Assembly: GCF_016805305.1 (NCBI RefSeq)
Contig: NZ_JAERQN010000002.1
Location: 496,001 to 560,000, forward strand
Direction: 5' to 3'
Length of the DNA: 64,000 nucleotides
DNA from: Falsiroseomonas ponticola
Lineage (GTDB): Bacteria; Pseudomonadota; Alphaproteobacteria; Acetobacterales; Acetobacteraceae
In this document: positions 34,336 through 43,015 of the stretch, piece after piece
Layout of the letters: each line of letters opens with the position of its first letter
How positions within the stretch are numbered: position 1 is the stretch's first letter
The notes under the pieces: generated by a model
What the model was told of the DNA's origin: nothing
Seen by the model: the letters and a program-made list of their open reading frames with translations, nothing else
The model's database searches: none
Position numbers and translations under genes: made by a program

Positions 34336-35061
34336 TCAATAGCTGTGTTCGGATCGCGTGTTCACGACGAGTTCGGCGATGGTCGCGGTATCCGGCAGCC
34401 GCAGCAGCAGCGAGACGATCTCCGCAATCGTCGCCGGCGAGAGGCGGTTGGCGGAAATGCCCGGAAGCCCTGCGAGCAGTTCGGTATCGATGGCGCCGGG
34501 GCAGAGCGCGGTGACGCGCACGCCTTCCTCCCACCCCGCCAGCTTCGTCGCCTGGCTGAGTGCGACGAGCGCATGCTTGCTCATGGCATAGCCGATGGAG
34601 ACGGAGGCGTCGCGGATGCGCTTGCCGTCGGTGGAGGCGATGTTGACCACGCGCCCATGCCCCGCCGCCCGCAGATGCGGCAGCGCGGCCTTGGTGGCGC
34701 GGAAGGGCGACTTCACATTGACGGTCCAGAGCTCGTCGAGCTCCTCCTCGCCCCCTTCATCCCAGGTCACGCGGCGCAGGATGCCGGCATTGTTGATGAG
34801 GCCGTCGAGGCGGCCATGGGCGGCGACCGTGGCCTCGATCCACGCCTCCGCCGTCGCGGGCTTCGTCGCGTCATAGCCATGGAAGCTGGCGCGTTCCGCG
34901 AAGCCGAGCCGCGCCCGCGCCGCGCCGGGATCCCGCACGCCGAGCGCCAGGGTGTAGCCCTCCCCATGCAGCTTGCGCGCGATGGCGGCGCCGAGCCCGC
35001 GCCCGCCGCCGGAGATGGCGATGACGCGGCCCGCGGCGGGAATCAGCTCCGCGTCACGCAT
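34336..35061 (-). CDS. SDR family oxidoreductase, classical
   Basis: A 241-residue short-chain dehydrogenase with an intact catalytic set: the cofactor loop SGGGRGLGAAIA, the NNAG motif in GLINNAGIL, the Ser in VVNIASTDGK and YAMSK (catalytic Tyr and Lys). It starts two bases after the preceding SDR gene and ends 11 bases before the TIM-barrel gene. It is likely a sugar or hydroxyacid dehydrogenase in the pathway served by the neighbouring ABC transporter. Confidence 0.91.
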   Translation of the reverse strand: MRDAELIPAAGRVIAISGGGRGLGAAIARKLHGEGYTLALGVRDPGAARARLGFAERASFHGYDATKPATAEAWIEATVAAHGRLDGLINNAGILRRVTWDEGGEEELDELWTVNVKSPFRATKAALPHLRAAGHGRVVNIASTDGKRIRDASVSIGYAMSKHALVALSQATKLAGWEEGVRVTALCPGAIDTELLAGLPGISANRLSPATIAEIVSLLLRLPDTATIAELVVNTRSEHSY

Positions 35062-35063
35062 GC

Positions 35064-35846
35064 TCAGAACAGGCCCTGATAGACGCCGCCATCATTGACG
35101 ATGTTCTGCGCCGACATGAAGCCGGCCTGGGCGCTGCAGAGATAGGCGACGAGGTCGCCGCATTCGGAGGGATGCGCGAAGCGGCCCGCGGGGCAGCCAT
35201 TGATGCGGTCCTCGACCATGGCTTCGTAGGTGGTGCCGCGCCGCGCCGCATGGCCGTGCAGGTTGGTGCGCAGCGCATCCGTGTCGAAGAGGCCCGGGCA
35301 CACCGTGTTCACCGTGACGTTGTGCGGCAGCAATTCGCGCGCGATGGACCCGATGGCGCCGGAGAGCGCGACGCGCGCGGCGTGCGAATGGGCGAAGCCC
35401 ACCTGCGGGAACTTGATGAAGCTGACGGAGATGCTGACCACGCGGCCGAACTTGCGGTCGCACATGCCCGGCGTGACGCGGCGGATCAGCTCCATGGAGG
35501 AGTAGAAATGCACGTCCCACCAGCGCAGCCATTCATCGCGTTCCCAGCCGCGGAAATCGCCGGGCACCTGGCGGACGCCGGGGTTGCAGACCAGGATGTC
35601 CGGCGCGGGGCAGGCGGCCAGGATCGCGTCGCGCCCTTCCGGCGTGTTCACATCGGCCGCCACGGTCTGCACGGTGACGCCGGTATCGCGCCGCAGGCTT
35701 GCCGCGGCCTCCTCCAGCGCTTCCTGCCCGCGCGCGACGATGGTGAGGTTCACGCCCTCCTGCGCCAGCGATCGCGCGCAGGCCTCGCCGAGGCCGCGAC
35801 TGCCGCCGCAGACGATGGCGTGGCGCCCCCTGATGCCGAGATCCAT
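35064..35846 (-). CDS. SDR family protein with altered active site
   Basis: A 260-residue SDR-fold protein with the cofactor loop CGGSRGLGEACA and a NAG-equivalent ILVCNPGVR. At the active site the expected YxxxK is not seen: the segment VSFIKFPQVGFAHSHAARVA has His and Arg at the corresponding positions. Atypical SDRs with Arg in place of Lys are known. The C-terminal NIVNDGGVYQGLF resembles 3-oxoacyl reductase ends. It sits between the DHDPS-family gene (1-base gap) and the classical SDR. Confidence 0.86.
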   Translation of the reverse strand: MDLGIRGRHAIVCGGSRGLGEACARSLAQEGVNLTIVARGQEALEEAAASLRRDTGVTVQTVAADVNTPEGRDAILAACPAPDILVCNPGVRQVPGDFRGWERDEWLRWWDVHFYSSMELIRRVTPGMCDRKFGRVVSISVSFIKFPQVGFAHSHAARVALSGAIGSIARELLPHNVTVNTVCPGLFDTDALRTNLHGHAARRGTTYEAMVEDRINGCPAGRFAHPSECGDLVAYLCSAQAGFMSAQNIVNDGGVYQGLF

Positions 35847-35847
35847 C

Positions 35848-36747
35848 TCAGAGCAGCCCCATATCCGTGAGACCCTTGCGCAGCCCCTCCAGCGGCGCGC
35901 CCGTCAGCGCCCGCAGCGGCGGCCGCGGCGTGCCGCCGCCGGCGAAGCCCATCATGTCCATCGCCGCCTTGGTGGCGGGGTAGAGCGTGCGGCCGCCGCT
36001 GGTGAAGAGGTCGGTCAGCTTGCGCCCGGCTTCCTGCAGATCCGCCGCATCGCTGCGGCCATCGCGCGCGGCGTAGTAGAGGTCGAGGCACCCGGTCCAG
36101 ACATTCGGGAAGCAATCCACCGTGCCATCGGCGCCGAGCGCCACGGCCGGCACGCCGAAGACCGAGGAGGGGCCGCAGAACACCCGCAGCCGGTCTTTCA
36201 CCGCCAGCATCGTGGCGTAGAAATTGTTCCAGTCGCCGGAGGATTCCTTGATGGCGACGACCTTCTCCAGATCCGCCAGGCGATCCGCCAGCGCCGGAGA
36301 GATCGCGTTCACCGCATTGCCGGGGATGTTGTAGACGACGATCGGCAATTCGACCGCATCCGACACCGCCTTGTAGTGCGCGAAAATCTCGTCATCGGTC
36401 AGCTTCACGAAGTAGGGCGGCAGCACCAGCACCGCATCGGCGCCGACCTGCTTTGCGTGCTTCGCCAGCTCGATCGTGTCCGCTTCGCCCACGCAGCCCG
36501 TGCCGACGATGACGGTGCCGCGGCCGGCCGTGGCGGCGACGGCCTCGGCATAGAGCGCCTTGCGTTCGTCCATGGCCAGCGCCCAGAACTCACCGGTGCA
36601 GCCGCAGGCGACGATGCCCGTCGCGCCGGCATCCAGCATGCGCGTGACATTGGCCCGGAAGCCCGCATTGTCCACGCGCCCCGCCGCATCGAAGGGCGTC
36701 GTCAGCGCCGGCATCGGGCCGGTCCAGTCGACGTCGTCGCGGTTCAT
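35848..36747 (-). CDS. Dihydrodipicolinate synthase/N-acetylneuraminate lyase family aldolase
   Basis: A 299-residue class I aldolase-fold protein. Signature residues include ACGCTGEFWAL near the N-terminus (pyruvate-binding loop), the catalytic Tyr in IVVYNIPGNAV and the Schiff-base Lys in VVAIKESSGDW. In this setting, beside a sugar ABC transporter, two SDRs and an epimerase, it more likely cleaves or dehydrates a keto-sugar acid to pyruvate than makes lysine precursors. ATG 36747 has GGAGAG 7 bases upstream and shares a base with the ATPase stop (TGATG); GTG at 36750 is an alternative. Confidence 0.9.
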   Translation of the reverse strand: MNRDDVDWTGPMPALTTPFDAAGRVDNAGFRANVTRMLDAGATGIVACGCTGEFWALAMDERKALYAEAVAATAGRGTVIVGTGCVGEADTIELAKHAKQVGADAVLVLPPYFVKLTDDEIFAHYKAVSDAVELPIVVYNIPGNAVNAISPALADRLADLEKVVAIKESSGDWNNFYATMLAVKDRLRVFCGPSSVFGVPAVALGADGTVDCFPNVWTGCLDLYYAARDGRSDAADLQEAGRKLTDLFTSGGRTLYPATKAAMDMMGFAGGGTPRPPLRALTGAPLEGLRKGLTDMGLL

Positions 36748-37826
36748 CACTCACTCTCCCCAAGGGTCACGGCGCGCGCATCGAGGCGCGCCTGGCTGTC
36801 GGCATCGAACAGGTGCAGCCGTTCCGCCCGTAGCGCGAAGGAGACGGCATCGCCAGGGTTCAGGCTGGCCTCGGCCGGGGCGCGGGCGGTCAGCGGCGAC
36901 CCGCCGGCATCGAGCATCACGATCGTCTCATGCCCGGTCGGCTCCACGACGCGCACGGTCGCGCGATGCGGCCCCTGGCCGATCAGCACATCCTCCGGCC
37001 GCACGCCCAGCACGACCTTGGACGGAGCGCCGGTGACGGCGAAGGGCACCGTGATCGCGGGGTGGCTGAAGACGCCATCGGCGAAGCGGCCGGGCAGGGT
37101 GTTCATGGGCGGCGTGCCGATGAAGCCCGCGACGAAGAGGTTGGCGGGACGGTCATAGACCTCCCGCGGCGGGGCGAATTGCCGCAGCTCCCCGCCCTCC
37201 ATCACCGCGATCCGATCCGACATCGTCATCGCTTCCAGCTGGTCATGCGTGACGTAGACGAAGGTGCGGCCGAGCGTCCGATGCAGCTCGATCAGCTCCG
37301 CCCGCATATGCGCGCGCAGCTTGGCGTCGAGGTTCGAGAGCGGCTCATCCAGGAGGAAGACCTTGGGGCTGCGCACCAGGGCGCGGCCCAGCGCCACGCG
37401 CTGCTGCTGCCCGCCGGAAAGCTGCCGCGGCTTGCGGTCCAGCAGCGCCTCCAGCTTCAGCATGGCGGCGATGCGCGCGACGTTCACCGCCCGCTCCGCC
37501 TTGGCCATGCCCTGCTTCTTGAGGGGGTAGGCGATGTTCTCGCCGACCGTCATGTGCGGGTAGAGGGCGTAGGACTGGAACACCATGGCGATGTCCCGCT
37601 TGCCCGGCGCCACGTCGTTCACGACGCGGTCGCCGATCATGATCTCCCCGCTCGTCGGGAATTCCAGCCCCGCCAGCATGCGCAGCGTCGTCGTCTTCCC
37701 GCAGCCGGAGGGGCCGAGGAGCGACACGAATTCGCCGGGCCTGATCGCGAGGTCCAGCCCCTTGACCGCGACGGCCTCCCCGAAGGCCTTGCGGACGCGG
37801 GTGAAGGTGACTCCGGCGGCGCTCAT
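36747..37826 (-). CDS. Sugar ABC transporter ATPase, UgpC/MalK type
   Basis: A 359-residue ATPase with Walker A GPSGCGKTT, Q-loop MVFQSYALYPHMTV, signature LSGGQQQRVALGRA, Walker B VFLLDEPLSNLD and switch His in VTHDQLEAM. The C-terminal regulatory TOBE/OB domains (after LGVRPEDVLIG) are typical of the MalK/UgpC class. ATG 37826 overlaps the permease stop by 4 bases. It energises the two upstream permeases. Confidence 0.94.
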   Translation of the reverse strand: MSAAGVTFTRVRKAFGEAVAVKGLDLAIRPGEFVSLLGPSGCGKTTTLRMLAGLEFPTSGEIMIGDRVVNDVAPGKRDIAMVFQSYALYPHMTVGENIAYPLKKQGMAKAERAVNVARIAAMLKLEALLDRKPRQLSGGQQQRVALGRALVRSPKVFLLDEPLSNLDAKLRAHMRAELIELHRTLGRTFVYVTHDQLEAMTMSDRIAVMEGGELRQFAPPREVYDRPANLFVAGFIGTPPMNTLPGRFADGVFSHPAITVPFAVTGAPSKVVLGVRPEDVLIGQGPHRATVRVVEPTGHETIVMLDAGGSPLTARAPAEASLNPGDAVSFALRAERLHLFDADSQARLDARAVTLGESE

Positions 37827-38641
37827 CCCTTCACGCCCCCGGCGCCGAAGCCGCGCGTCAGGTACTTCTGCAGGACGGCGAAGATGATGATCAAGGGCAC
37901 ACTCATCATGACGGAGGCCGCCATCAGCAGCGACCATTCGATGTTGAAGGAGGAGACGAGCATGCTCATCACGCCCGTCGTCAGCGGCCGCGCGCTATCC
38001 GTGTTCACCAGGACCAGCGCGTAGAGATACTCGTTCCAGGACAGGATGAAGGTGAACAAGGAGGTCGAGATGATGCCCGGCAGCGCCTGCGGCAGGATCA
38101 CGTCGAAGAAGGCCTCCATCCGCGTCGCACCATCCACCAGCGCGGCCGATTCCAGATCGTCCGGGATGCCCTGCATGAAGCTGCGCAGCAGCCACAGCGC
38201 ATAGGGCAGGGCGAAGCTCGTATAGGCGATGACCAGGCTGAGCAGCGAATTCGCCACGCCGAGCCACACCATCATGAGGTAGAGCGGCAGGATCAGCACG
38301 ACGGAAGGCAGCAGGTAGGTGAAGAGCACCAGCTGCGCCAGCCTCTCCCGCCCCGGATAGCGGAAGCGCACCAGGCTATGCGCGCCGAGCGTCGCGACGG
38401 CCACCACGAGCACCGTGGTCGAGAAGGACAGGATCAGCGAGTTCCGCATGAAGGTGAGGAACGGCGTCTCCCACAGCAGGCGCCGGTAGTGCTCGAAGGT
38501 GATCTCCTCCGGCCAGAAGGTCGGCGGGATGCGGAACAGTTCGAATTGCGGCTTGACCGAGGTGATGACCATCCAGATGAGCGGAAAAGCCGTGACCAGC
38601 ACGATGGTCCAGGCCATGAGGTTGAAGGCGACGCGCTTCAT
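37823..38641 (-). CDS. Carbohydrate ABC transporter permease, UgpE/MalG type
   Basis: A 272-residue permease with about six membrane helices and the EAA loop in DLESAALVDGATRMEAFFDVILPQALPG split by one turn. The N-terminus is short and hydrophobic, as in MalG/UgpE. ATGA overlaps join it to the UgpA-type permease upstream and the ATPase downstream. Confidence 0.94.
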   Translation of the reverse strand: MKRVAFNLMAWTIVLVTAFPLIWMVITSVKPQFELFRIPPTFWPEEITFEHYRRLLWETPFLTFMRNSLILSFSTTVLVVAVATLGAHSLVRFRYPGRERLAQLVLFTYLLPSVVLILPLYLMMVWLGVANSLLSLVIAYTSFALPYALWLLRSFMQGIPDDLESAALVDGATRMEAFFDVILPQALPGIISTSLFTFILSWNEYLYALVLVNTDSARPLTTGVMSMLVSSFNIEWSLLMAASVMMSVPLIIIFAVLQKYLTRGFGAGGVKG

Positions 38642-39552
38642 CGCGCTTCCTCCTTCCCCATGCGGCGGAGGTAGAGCACCATGAAGACCAGCATCACCGC
38701 CATCATCGCGACCGCGACGGCCGTGGCGCGGCCCATCGCGTCCAGGCCGAAGGCTTCCTTGTAGACCATCAGCGGCAGCGTCTGCGTCGCGATCAGCGGC
38801 CCGCCGCCGGTCATCAGGTAGATCAGGTCGAACTCCTTGAAGTCCCAGATGGCGCGCAGCAGCACCACCACCATCAGCACGTCCTTCAGCTGCGGCAGCG
38901 TCACATCCGTGAAGCGGGACCAGGCGCCGGCGCCGTCGATGGTCGCGGCCTCATAGAGCTGGTCCGGGATGGTCTGCAGCCGCGCGAGGATCGCGATGAC
39001 GACGAAGGGGAAATACTTCCAGGCGCCGACGAGCACGATGCTCACCATCGCATTCGGCATGGATCCCAGCCAGTCCAGCGGCATCTGCAGCAGGCCGGAC
39101 CACATCATCAGATGGTTCAGGATGCCGTAGAGGTCGTTGAACAGCCAGCGCCAGACCAGCACGGCAACGACGGTGGAGACGAAGTAGGGAAAGAGGATCA
39201 GGCTGCGCGCGAGCGCCCGGAAGACGATCGCCTGATGCAGCATCAGCGCCGCCGCGACGCCCAGCACCACCTGCAGGAACAGCGTGCAGACGGTCCAGAT
39301 CAGCGTGTTGAGCAGCGAACGCCAGAACTCCTCACCCGCGAAGAGCTCCGCGTAGTTCTGCAGCCCGACGAAGTTGCCCTGCAGCGTCGGGGTGAAGATG
39401 TTGAACAGGCTCAGATAGACGGCCGAGACCAGCGGATAGACGATGACGGCGCAGAAGATCAGCACGCAGGGGGCGATCAGCATCACCCCCAGCATCGCGT
39501 CCCGCCGGTCGAGGGGATTGCCCCCCGCCGGCCCGCCAGTCCTGGACGTCAT
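38638..39552 (-). CDS. Carbohydrate ABC transporter permease, UgpA/MalF type
   Basis: A 304-residue permease; membrane helices begin near residue 20 (MLIAPCVLIFCAVIVYPLVS), with the EAA-type coupling loop in YEAATIDGAGAWSRFTDV and LPQL following. It pairs with the UgpE-type permease (ATGA overlap) and starts 9 bases after the binding-protein stop. Confidence 0.94.
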   Translation of the reverse strand: MTSRTGGPAGGNPLDRRDAMLGVMLIAPCVLIFCAVIVYPLVSAVYLSLFNIFTPTLQGNFVGLQNYAELFAGEEFWRSLLNTLIWTVCTLFLQVVLGVAAALMLHQAIVFRALARSLILFPYFVSTVVAVLVWRWLFNDLYGILNHLMMWSGLLQMPLDWLGSMPNAMVSIVLVGAWKYFPFVVIAILARLQTIPDQLYEAATIDGAGAWSRFTDVTLPQLKDVLMVVVLLRAIWDFKEFDLIYLMTGGGPLIATQTLPLMVYKEAFGLDAMGRATAVAVAMMAVMLVFMVLYLRRMGKEEAR

Positions 39553-39561
39553 GCGCCTGCT

Positions 39562-40893
39562 TCAGCCGCGCATCAGCGCTTCGAGGCGCTGCGCGGTCGT
39601 GGAGACCACCGCCGCCATCGGCTCGTTGTTGATGACGTAGCGCTGCACCGCTTCCGCCAGCACATGGCTCGCGATGATGCGGCCCGCCGCGGTGTTCGGC
39701 TTGTGCTGCGGCGATTCCCAGCCGAGGTTGTGGCCCGCCGCCGCGCTCTCGCTCATCAGGTCCACTTCCGCGCGATACTTCTGGATCAGCGCGTTCTCCT
39801 GGTATTGCGGCATGGCGCTGATCGTCTTCAGGACCGGCAGCACATGGCCGGGCGCCGCATGCAGCTGGCGGATATAGCCATCGGCGCGGAACAGATGCGC
39901 CGCGAAGCGCTTGGCCAGCGCGATGTTCGGCGCCACCTTCGGGATCATCACGCTCGGGAAGTCGTTGAAGGTCCAGGGCGCGACATTGGTGGAGATGGTC
40001 GGGTAGCGCGCGCAGGTGATGCTGTCCGCGATCCGCGGATTCTGCGCGGCGACATTCGCCAGCACGCGGCCGGTGTAGATGCCGGTCGCCGTCGCGCCGG
40101 CGACGAAGGCCGTCAGGCTCTCGCCCCAGGAATAGTTGGTCGCACCCGGCGGGCAGAGTTCCCGCATGGACTTGTAGAATTCCAGCGCGTTGCGGAAGGC
40201 GTCGCTGTCCACCGTCACCTGCAGGTCCGGGGAGAAGATGTTGCCGCCGGCGCCATGCACGAAGCAGATGAAGATCAGGCTCGTCATGGAGTTGCGGGCA
40301 TAGGGGAGGGGCGCGCCGAAGACGCCGCCGCCCTGCATGCGGCGACAGGCATCGCGCAGCTGGTCCCAGGTGCGCGGCGCCTCCGCGATATTGGCGCGCT
40401 GCATCAGATCGCGGCGCAGCCACATCATGTTCGCGGCGGAATTGCCGATGCCGGTGCCGGCATACTGGCCTTGCGTGATCTCGTAGATGCGGTTGGCGCC
40501 ATCGTAGAAGTTCGACGTGCCGATCATGTCGATCACGTCGTTGAAGGGCTCCAGCAGCCCGTTCTGCCAGTAGGTGGCGACGGCGAAGTGGGGCAGGTGC
40601 GTCACCACGGAAGGCACCTGGCCGGAGGCGAAGGCCGCCGCCATCTGCGCGGGATAGCCCTCATCCGACGTCGCCTCGAAGACCACGCGCACGCCCGGAT
40701 TCGCTTCCTCGAAGGTGCGGATCTGGAAGTTGTAGGCTTCCCGCTGCGCGGGCGCCGTCTGCGGCGACCACCAGCGAAGCGTCGTCGGCGTCTGCGCGCG
40801 GGCGCCGCCGGGTGCGGCCAGCGCCATGGCGCCGGCGCCCAGCGCGGTGCCCAGGCTGCGGCGAGAGAGGCCGCTGCGGGTGGTCTCGGTCAT
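39562..40893 (-). CDS. Extracellular sugar-binding protein, family 1
   Basis: A 443-residue periplasmic receptor. A twin-arginine-containing signal (SRRSLGTALGAGAMALA) precedes the mature start near RAQTPT. The opening TLRWWSPQTAPAQREA and FEEANPGVRVVFE are typical of family-1 solute receptors for oligosaccharides or sugar derivatives. First gene of the eight-gene minus-strand operon, with a purine-rich GGAAGGGAAGAGA ribosome site. It diverges from the IclR gene; the region between them holds the IclR palindrome, so this operon may also respond to that regulator. Confidence 0.92.
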   Translation of the reverse strand: MTETTRSGLSRRSLGTALGAGAMALAAPGGARAQTPTTLRWWSPQTAPAQREAYNFQIRTFEEANPGVRVVFEATSDEGYPAQMAAAFASGQVPSVVTHLPHFAVATYWQNGLLEPFNDVIDMIGTSNFYDGANRIYEITQGQYAGTGIGNSAANMMWLRRDLMQRANIAEAPRTWDQLRDACRRMQGGGVFGAPLPYARNSMTSLIFICFVHGAGGNIFSPDLQVTVDSDAFRNALEFYKSMRELCPPGATNYSWGESLTAFVAGATATGIYTGRVLANVAAQNPRIADSITCARYPTISTNVAPWTFNDFPSVMIPKVAPNIALAKRFAAHLFRADGYIRQLHAAPGHVLPVLKTISAMPQYQENALIQKYRAEVDLMSESAAAGHNLGWESPQHKPNTAAGRIIASHVLAEAVQRYVINNEPMAAVVSTTAQRLEALMRG

Positions 40894-41014
40894 GTCTCTT
40901 CCCTTCCTTCCCTGCTTCCGTCACCCGCCGGCGGCGACCGCACAGCGAACGCTTGACCGCAGTGTGAAACAGGCCGTCGCGACACCGCAAGGGGCTTTCC
41001 CCGGATTTCGCGCG

Positions 41015-41044
41015 TTGACCGCCCGGAATCCCGCGACCTATGTT
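41015..41044 (+). promoter_or_regulatory. Candidate promoter of the IclR regulator gene
   Basis: TTGACC (41015-41020) and TATGTT (41039-41044) with an 18-base spacer form a reasonable vegetative promoter for the IclR gene. The -10 overlaps the left end of the palindrome at 41041-41057, and a start of transcription near 41051 would fall inside it. That arrangement is typical of autorepression. Confidence 0.45.
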
Positions 41045-41057
41045 CGCGCTGCGAACA
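41041..41057. promoter_or_regulatory. IclR-type operator palindrome, site 1
   Basis: TGTTCGC-GCT-GCGAACA is a perfect 7-base inverted repeat with a 3-base centre, located 10 bases before the IclR start codon and 148 bases before the divergent sugar-binding protein gene. The same arms recur at 47113-47127 in front of the kinase/GcvP-like operon, which the IclR gene faces. Shared sequence at the two promoters supports one regulator binding both. Confidence 0.65.
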
Positions 41058-41067
41058 GTCTGACCCG

Positions 41068-41886
41068 ATGGGCAAGACCACCATGGATGATGCGATCCCG
41101 CGCGACCTGCATGCGCCCGAGCCTCGCGAGGACCGGGAGATCGTGCAATCCGTGCTCCGCGCGCTCGACGTGCTGCGGAGCTTCGACCGGCAGACGCCGC
41201 GGCAGACCCTGTCGCAGGTGGCGGAGCGCACGGGCCTCAGCCGCGCCACCGCGCGCCGCTTCCTGCTGACCTTCACCCATGCCGGCTACATGGAGCAGGA
41301 GGGCGGCCGCTTCCGCCCGACCGCCAAGCTGCTCGAACTCGGCCATTCCGCCGTCGCCTCGCTCGGCCTCTGGGACATCGCGCGCCCGATCATGGCGGAT
41401 CTCTCCGTCCGGCTCGGGGAGGCGGCCTTCGCCGCCGTGCTGGATGGGGAGGATGCGCTCTATGTCGCGCATGCGCCCTCCCCGGGTCGTGTCGTCGCGG
41501 TCGGCATCGCGGTGGGGCGGAGGCTGCCGGCATACGCGACCTCGGTCGGCCGTGTGCTGCTCGCGGGCCTCGGCGACCAGGCGCTGGCGCAGGCGCTGGC
41601 GGCGATGAAGCCGTCCGCGCTGACGCCCAACACCGTCACCTCCAAGCCGAAGCTCCGCGCCATCATCGAGGAGGTGCGCCGCAACGGCTTCTCCATCGTG
41701 GATGAGGAGCTGGAAGTCGGCCTGCGCTCCGTCTCCGTGCCGCTGCGCGCGCCGGGCGGTGCGGTACTGGCGGCACTGAATGTCTGCGGCCCCTCCTCCC
41801 GCGTCACGGCGGAGGTGCTGCATAGCCGCTTCCTGCCGGAACTGCTGGAGGCCGCGGACCGCATCAACCGGTCCCTGCGGGACTGA
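41068..41886 (+). CDS. IclR family transcriptional regulator (PcaR/PobR type), 1
   Basis: A 272-residue regulator with an N-terminal winged helix (IVQSVLRALDVLRSF, then LSQVAERTGLSRATARRFL) and a C-terminal effector domain ending in FLPELLEAADRINRSL. The SVGRVLLAGL and EEVRRNGFSIVDEELEVGLRSVSVPL segments are typical of the PcaR/PcaU/PobR subgroup, which often activates aromatic or acid catabolism. A promoter and palindrome lie directly upstream. Its stop overlaps the convergent DAO-gene stop by 23 bases. Confidence 0.94.
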   Translation: MGKTTMDDAIPRDLHAPEPREDREIVQSVLRALDVLRSFDRQTPRQTLSQVAERTGLSRATARRFLLTFTHAGYMEQEGGRFRPTAKLLELGHSAVASLGLWDIARPIMADLSVRLGEAAFAAVLDGEDALYVAHAPSPGRVVAVGIAVGRRLPAYATSVGRVLLAGLGDQALAQALAAMKPSALTPNTVTSKPKLRAIIEEVRRNGFSIVDEELEVGLRSVSVPLRAPGGAVLAALNVCGPSSRVTAEVLHSRFLPELLEAADRINRSLRD

Positions 41887-43015
41887 AGCGATCCGGCGTG
41901 AAGCGCGCGACGGGGAAGCCGGGATCGCGCCCGAGCAGGATCGCCGCCGCCATGTCGGCGACCAGCGGGCCGAGCGTGTAGCCCGCATCGCCCGGCACGG
42001 CGATGTGCACGCGCGGCTCCGCGCCGAGAGGCCCGAGCACGCATTGCCCATCCGTCGTCGTGTTCACGCCGGCCCATGTGCGCAGCAGCCGCAACTCGCG
42101 CACGCTGGGAACGATGTGCTGCGCGAGCGTCAGGTTCTGCACGAGCGAGTCCATCCGCACGGTCGGCGCCTGCTCCCGCCCCGCGAAGCGCGCGGGCCAG
42201 CCGCCACCGATCACCACCTGGCCGCTCGCCAGCTGCTTCAGCGTGATCATCCGCTCCGCATGCTGCACCAGGTGCTTTACCAGCGGCGCCGCGGCTTCCG
42301 TGATGTTCATGTGCAGCGGCTCGGCGACCGTCGGCACATGGCCGCCGATCTGCGCCGCCAGCCTGCCCGTGCCGGCGCCCGCCGCCAGCACCACGCGCCC
42401 CGCGCGCACCACGCCGCCATCGGAGAGTGCCAGGCGCAGCGCCGCGCCATCGCGCTCGATCCGCTCCACCCAGGTCTTCAGCCGATGCGGCACGTCGCGC
42501 GCGCGCAGATCCCGCGACAGCGCCTGGTTCGCCAGCAGCGGGTTCAGCTTGCCCTCGTCATGGCACAGCTCCGCGCCCACCACGGCGTCGCCGAGATAGG
42601 GCGCGATGCGCCGCACCGCGGCGCGGTCCAGCATCTCCACGCGCAGGCCCAGCTCCTCCTCCCGCGCGCATTTCCGGGCGAGGAAGTCGTAGCTCGTCGC
42701 ATCCTCGCAGACCATCAGCCCGCCGGATTGCCGCAGCTCCACATCCGCGCCGAGCTCCTCCGCCAGTGTTCCCCAGCGCCGCGCCGCCGCGGGATAGAGC
42801 GGCAGCGACGCTTCGAGATTTGGCACGAGGTCCGGATACATCCGCAGGAAGCGGCTCTGCATCTGGACATGCAGGCTGCCGGCATTGGCGTTGGTGCCGC
42901 CATGCCGGCCTTCATCCAGCAGCAGCACGTCCTGCCCGGCGATCGCCAGGTTGCGCGCCAGGCAGAGGCCGACGATGCCGCCACCGATGATGGCGACATC
43001 GGCCTGCTGGATCAC
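41864..43015 (-). CDS. FAD-dependent oxidoreductase (DAO / sarcosine oxidase-like)
   Basis: A 383-residue flavoenzyme of the DAO family. The FAD loop IIGGGIVGLCLARNLA is at residues 9-24, a GSLHVQ segment occupies the flavin-attachment region, and WAGVNTTTDGQCVLGP and PGDAGYTLGP close the fold. Family members oxidise secondary or tertiary amines and amino acids such as sarcosine, dimethylglycine, glycine or hydroxyproline. The start is GTG at 43015, overlapping the GcvPB-like stop (GTGA). Being last in the kinase-GcvPA-GcvPB operon, it may generate or consume the substrate of the P-protein-like complex. Confidence 0.91.
   Translation of the reverse strand: MIQQADVAIIGGGIVGLCLARNLAIAGQDVLLLDEGRHGGTNANAGSLHVQMQSRFLRMYPDLVPNLEASLPLYPAAARRWGTLAEELGADVELRQSGGLMVCEDATSYDFLARKCAREEELGLRVEMLDRAAVRRIAPYLGDAVVGAELCHDEGKLNPLLANQALSRDLRARDVPHRLKTWVERIERDGAALRLALSDGGVVRAGRVVLAAGAGTGRLAAQIGGHVPTVAEPLHMNITEAAAPLVKHLVQHAERMITLKQLASGQVVIGGGWPARFAGREQAPTVRMDSLVQNLTLAQHIVPSVRELRLLRTWAGVNTTTDGQCVLGPLGAEPRVHIAVPGDAGYTLGPLVADMAAAILLGRDPGFPVARFTPDRFSPAGTG

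Noticed and set aside
35848..36747. Lysine-biosynthetic dapA
   Set aside because: The fold and active-site residues fit the family, but the sugar-transport operon context makes a catabolic aldolase or dehydratase more likely than housekeeping DapA.
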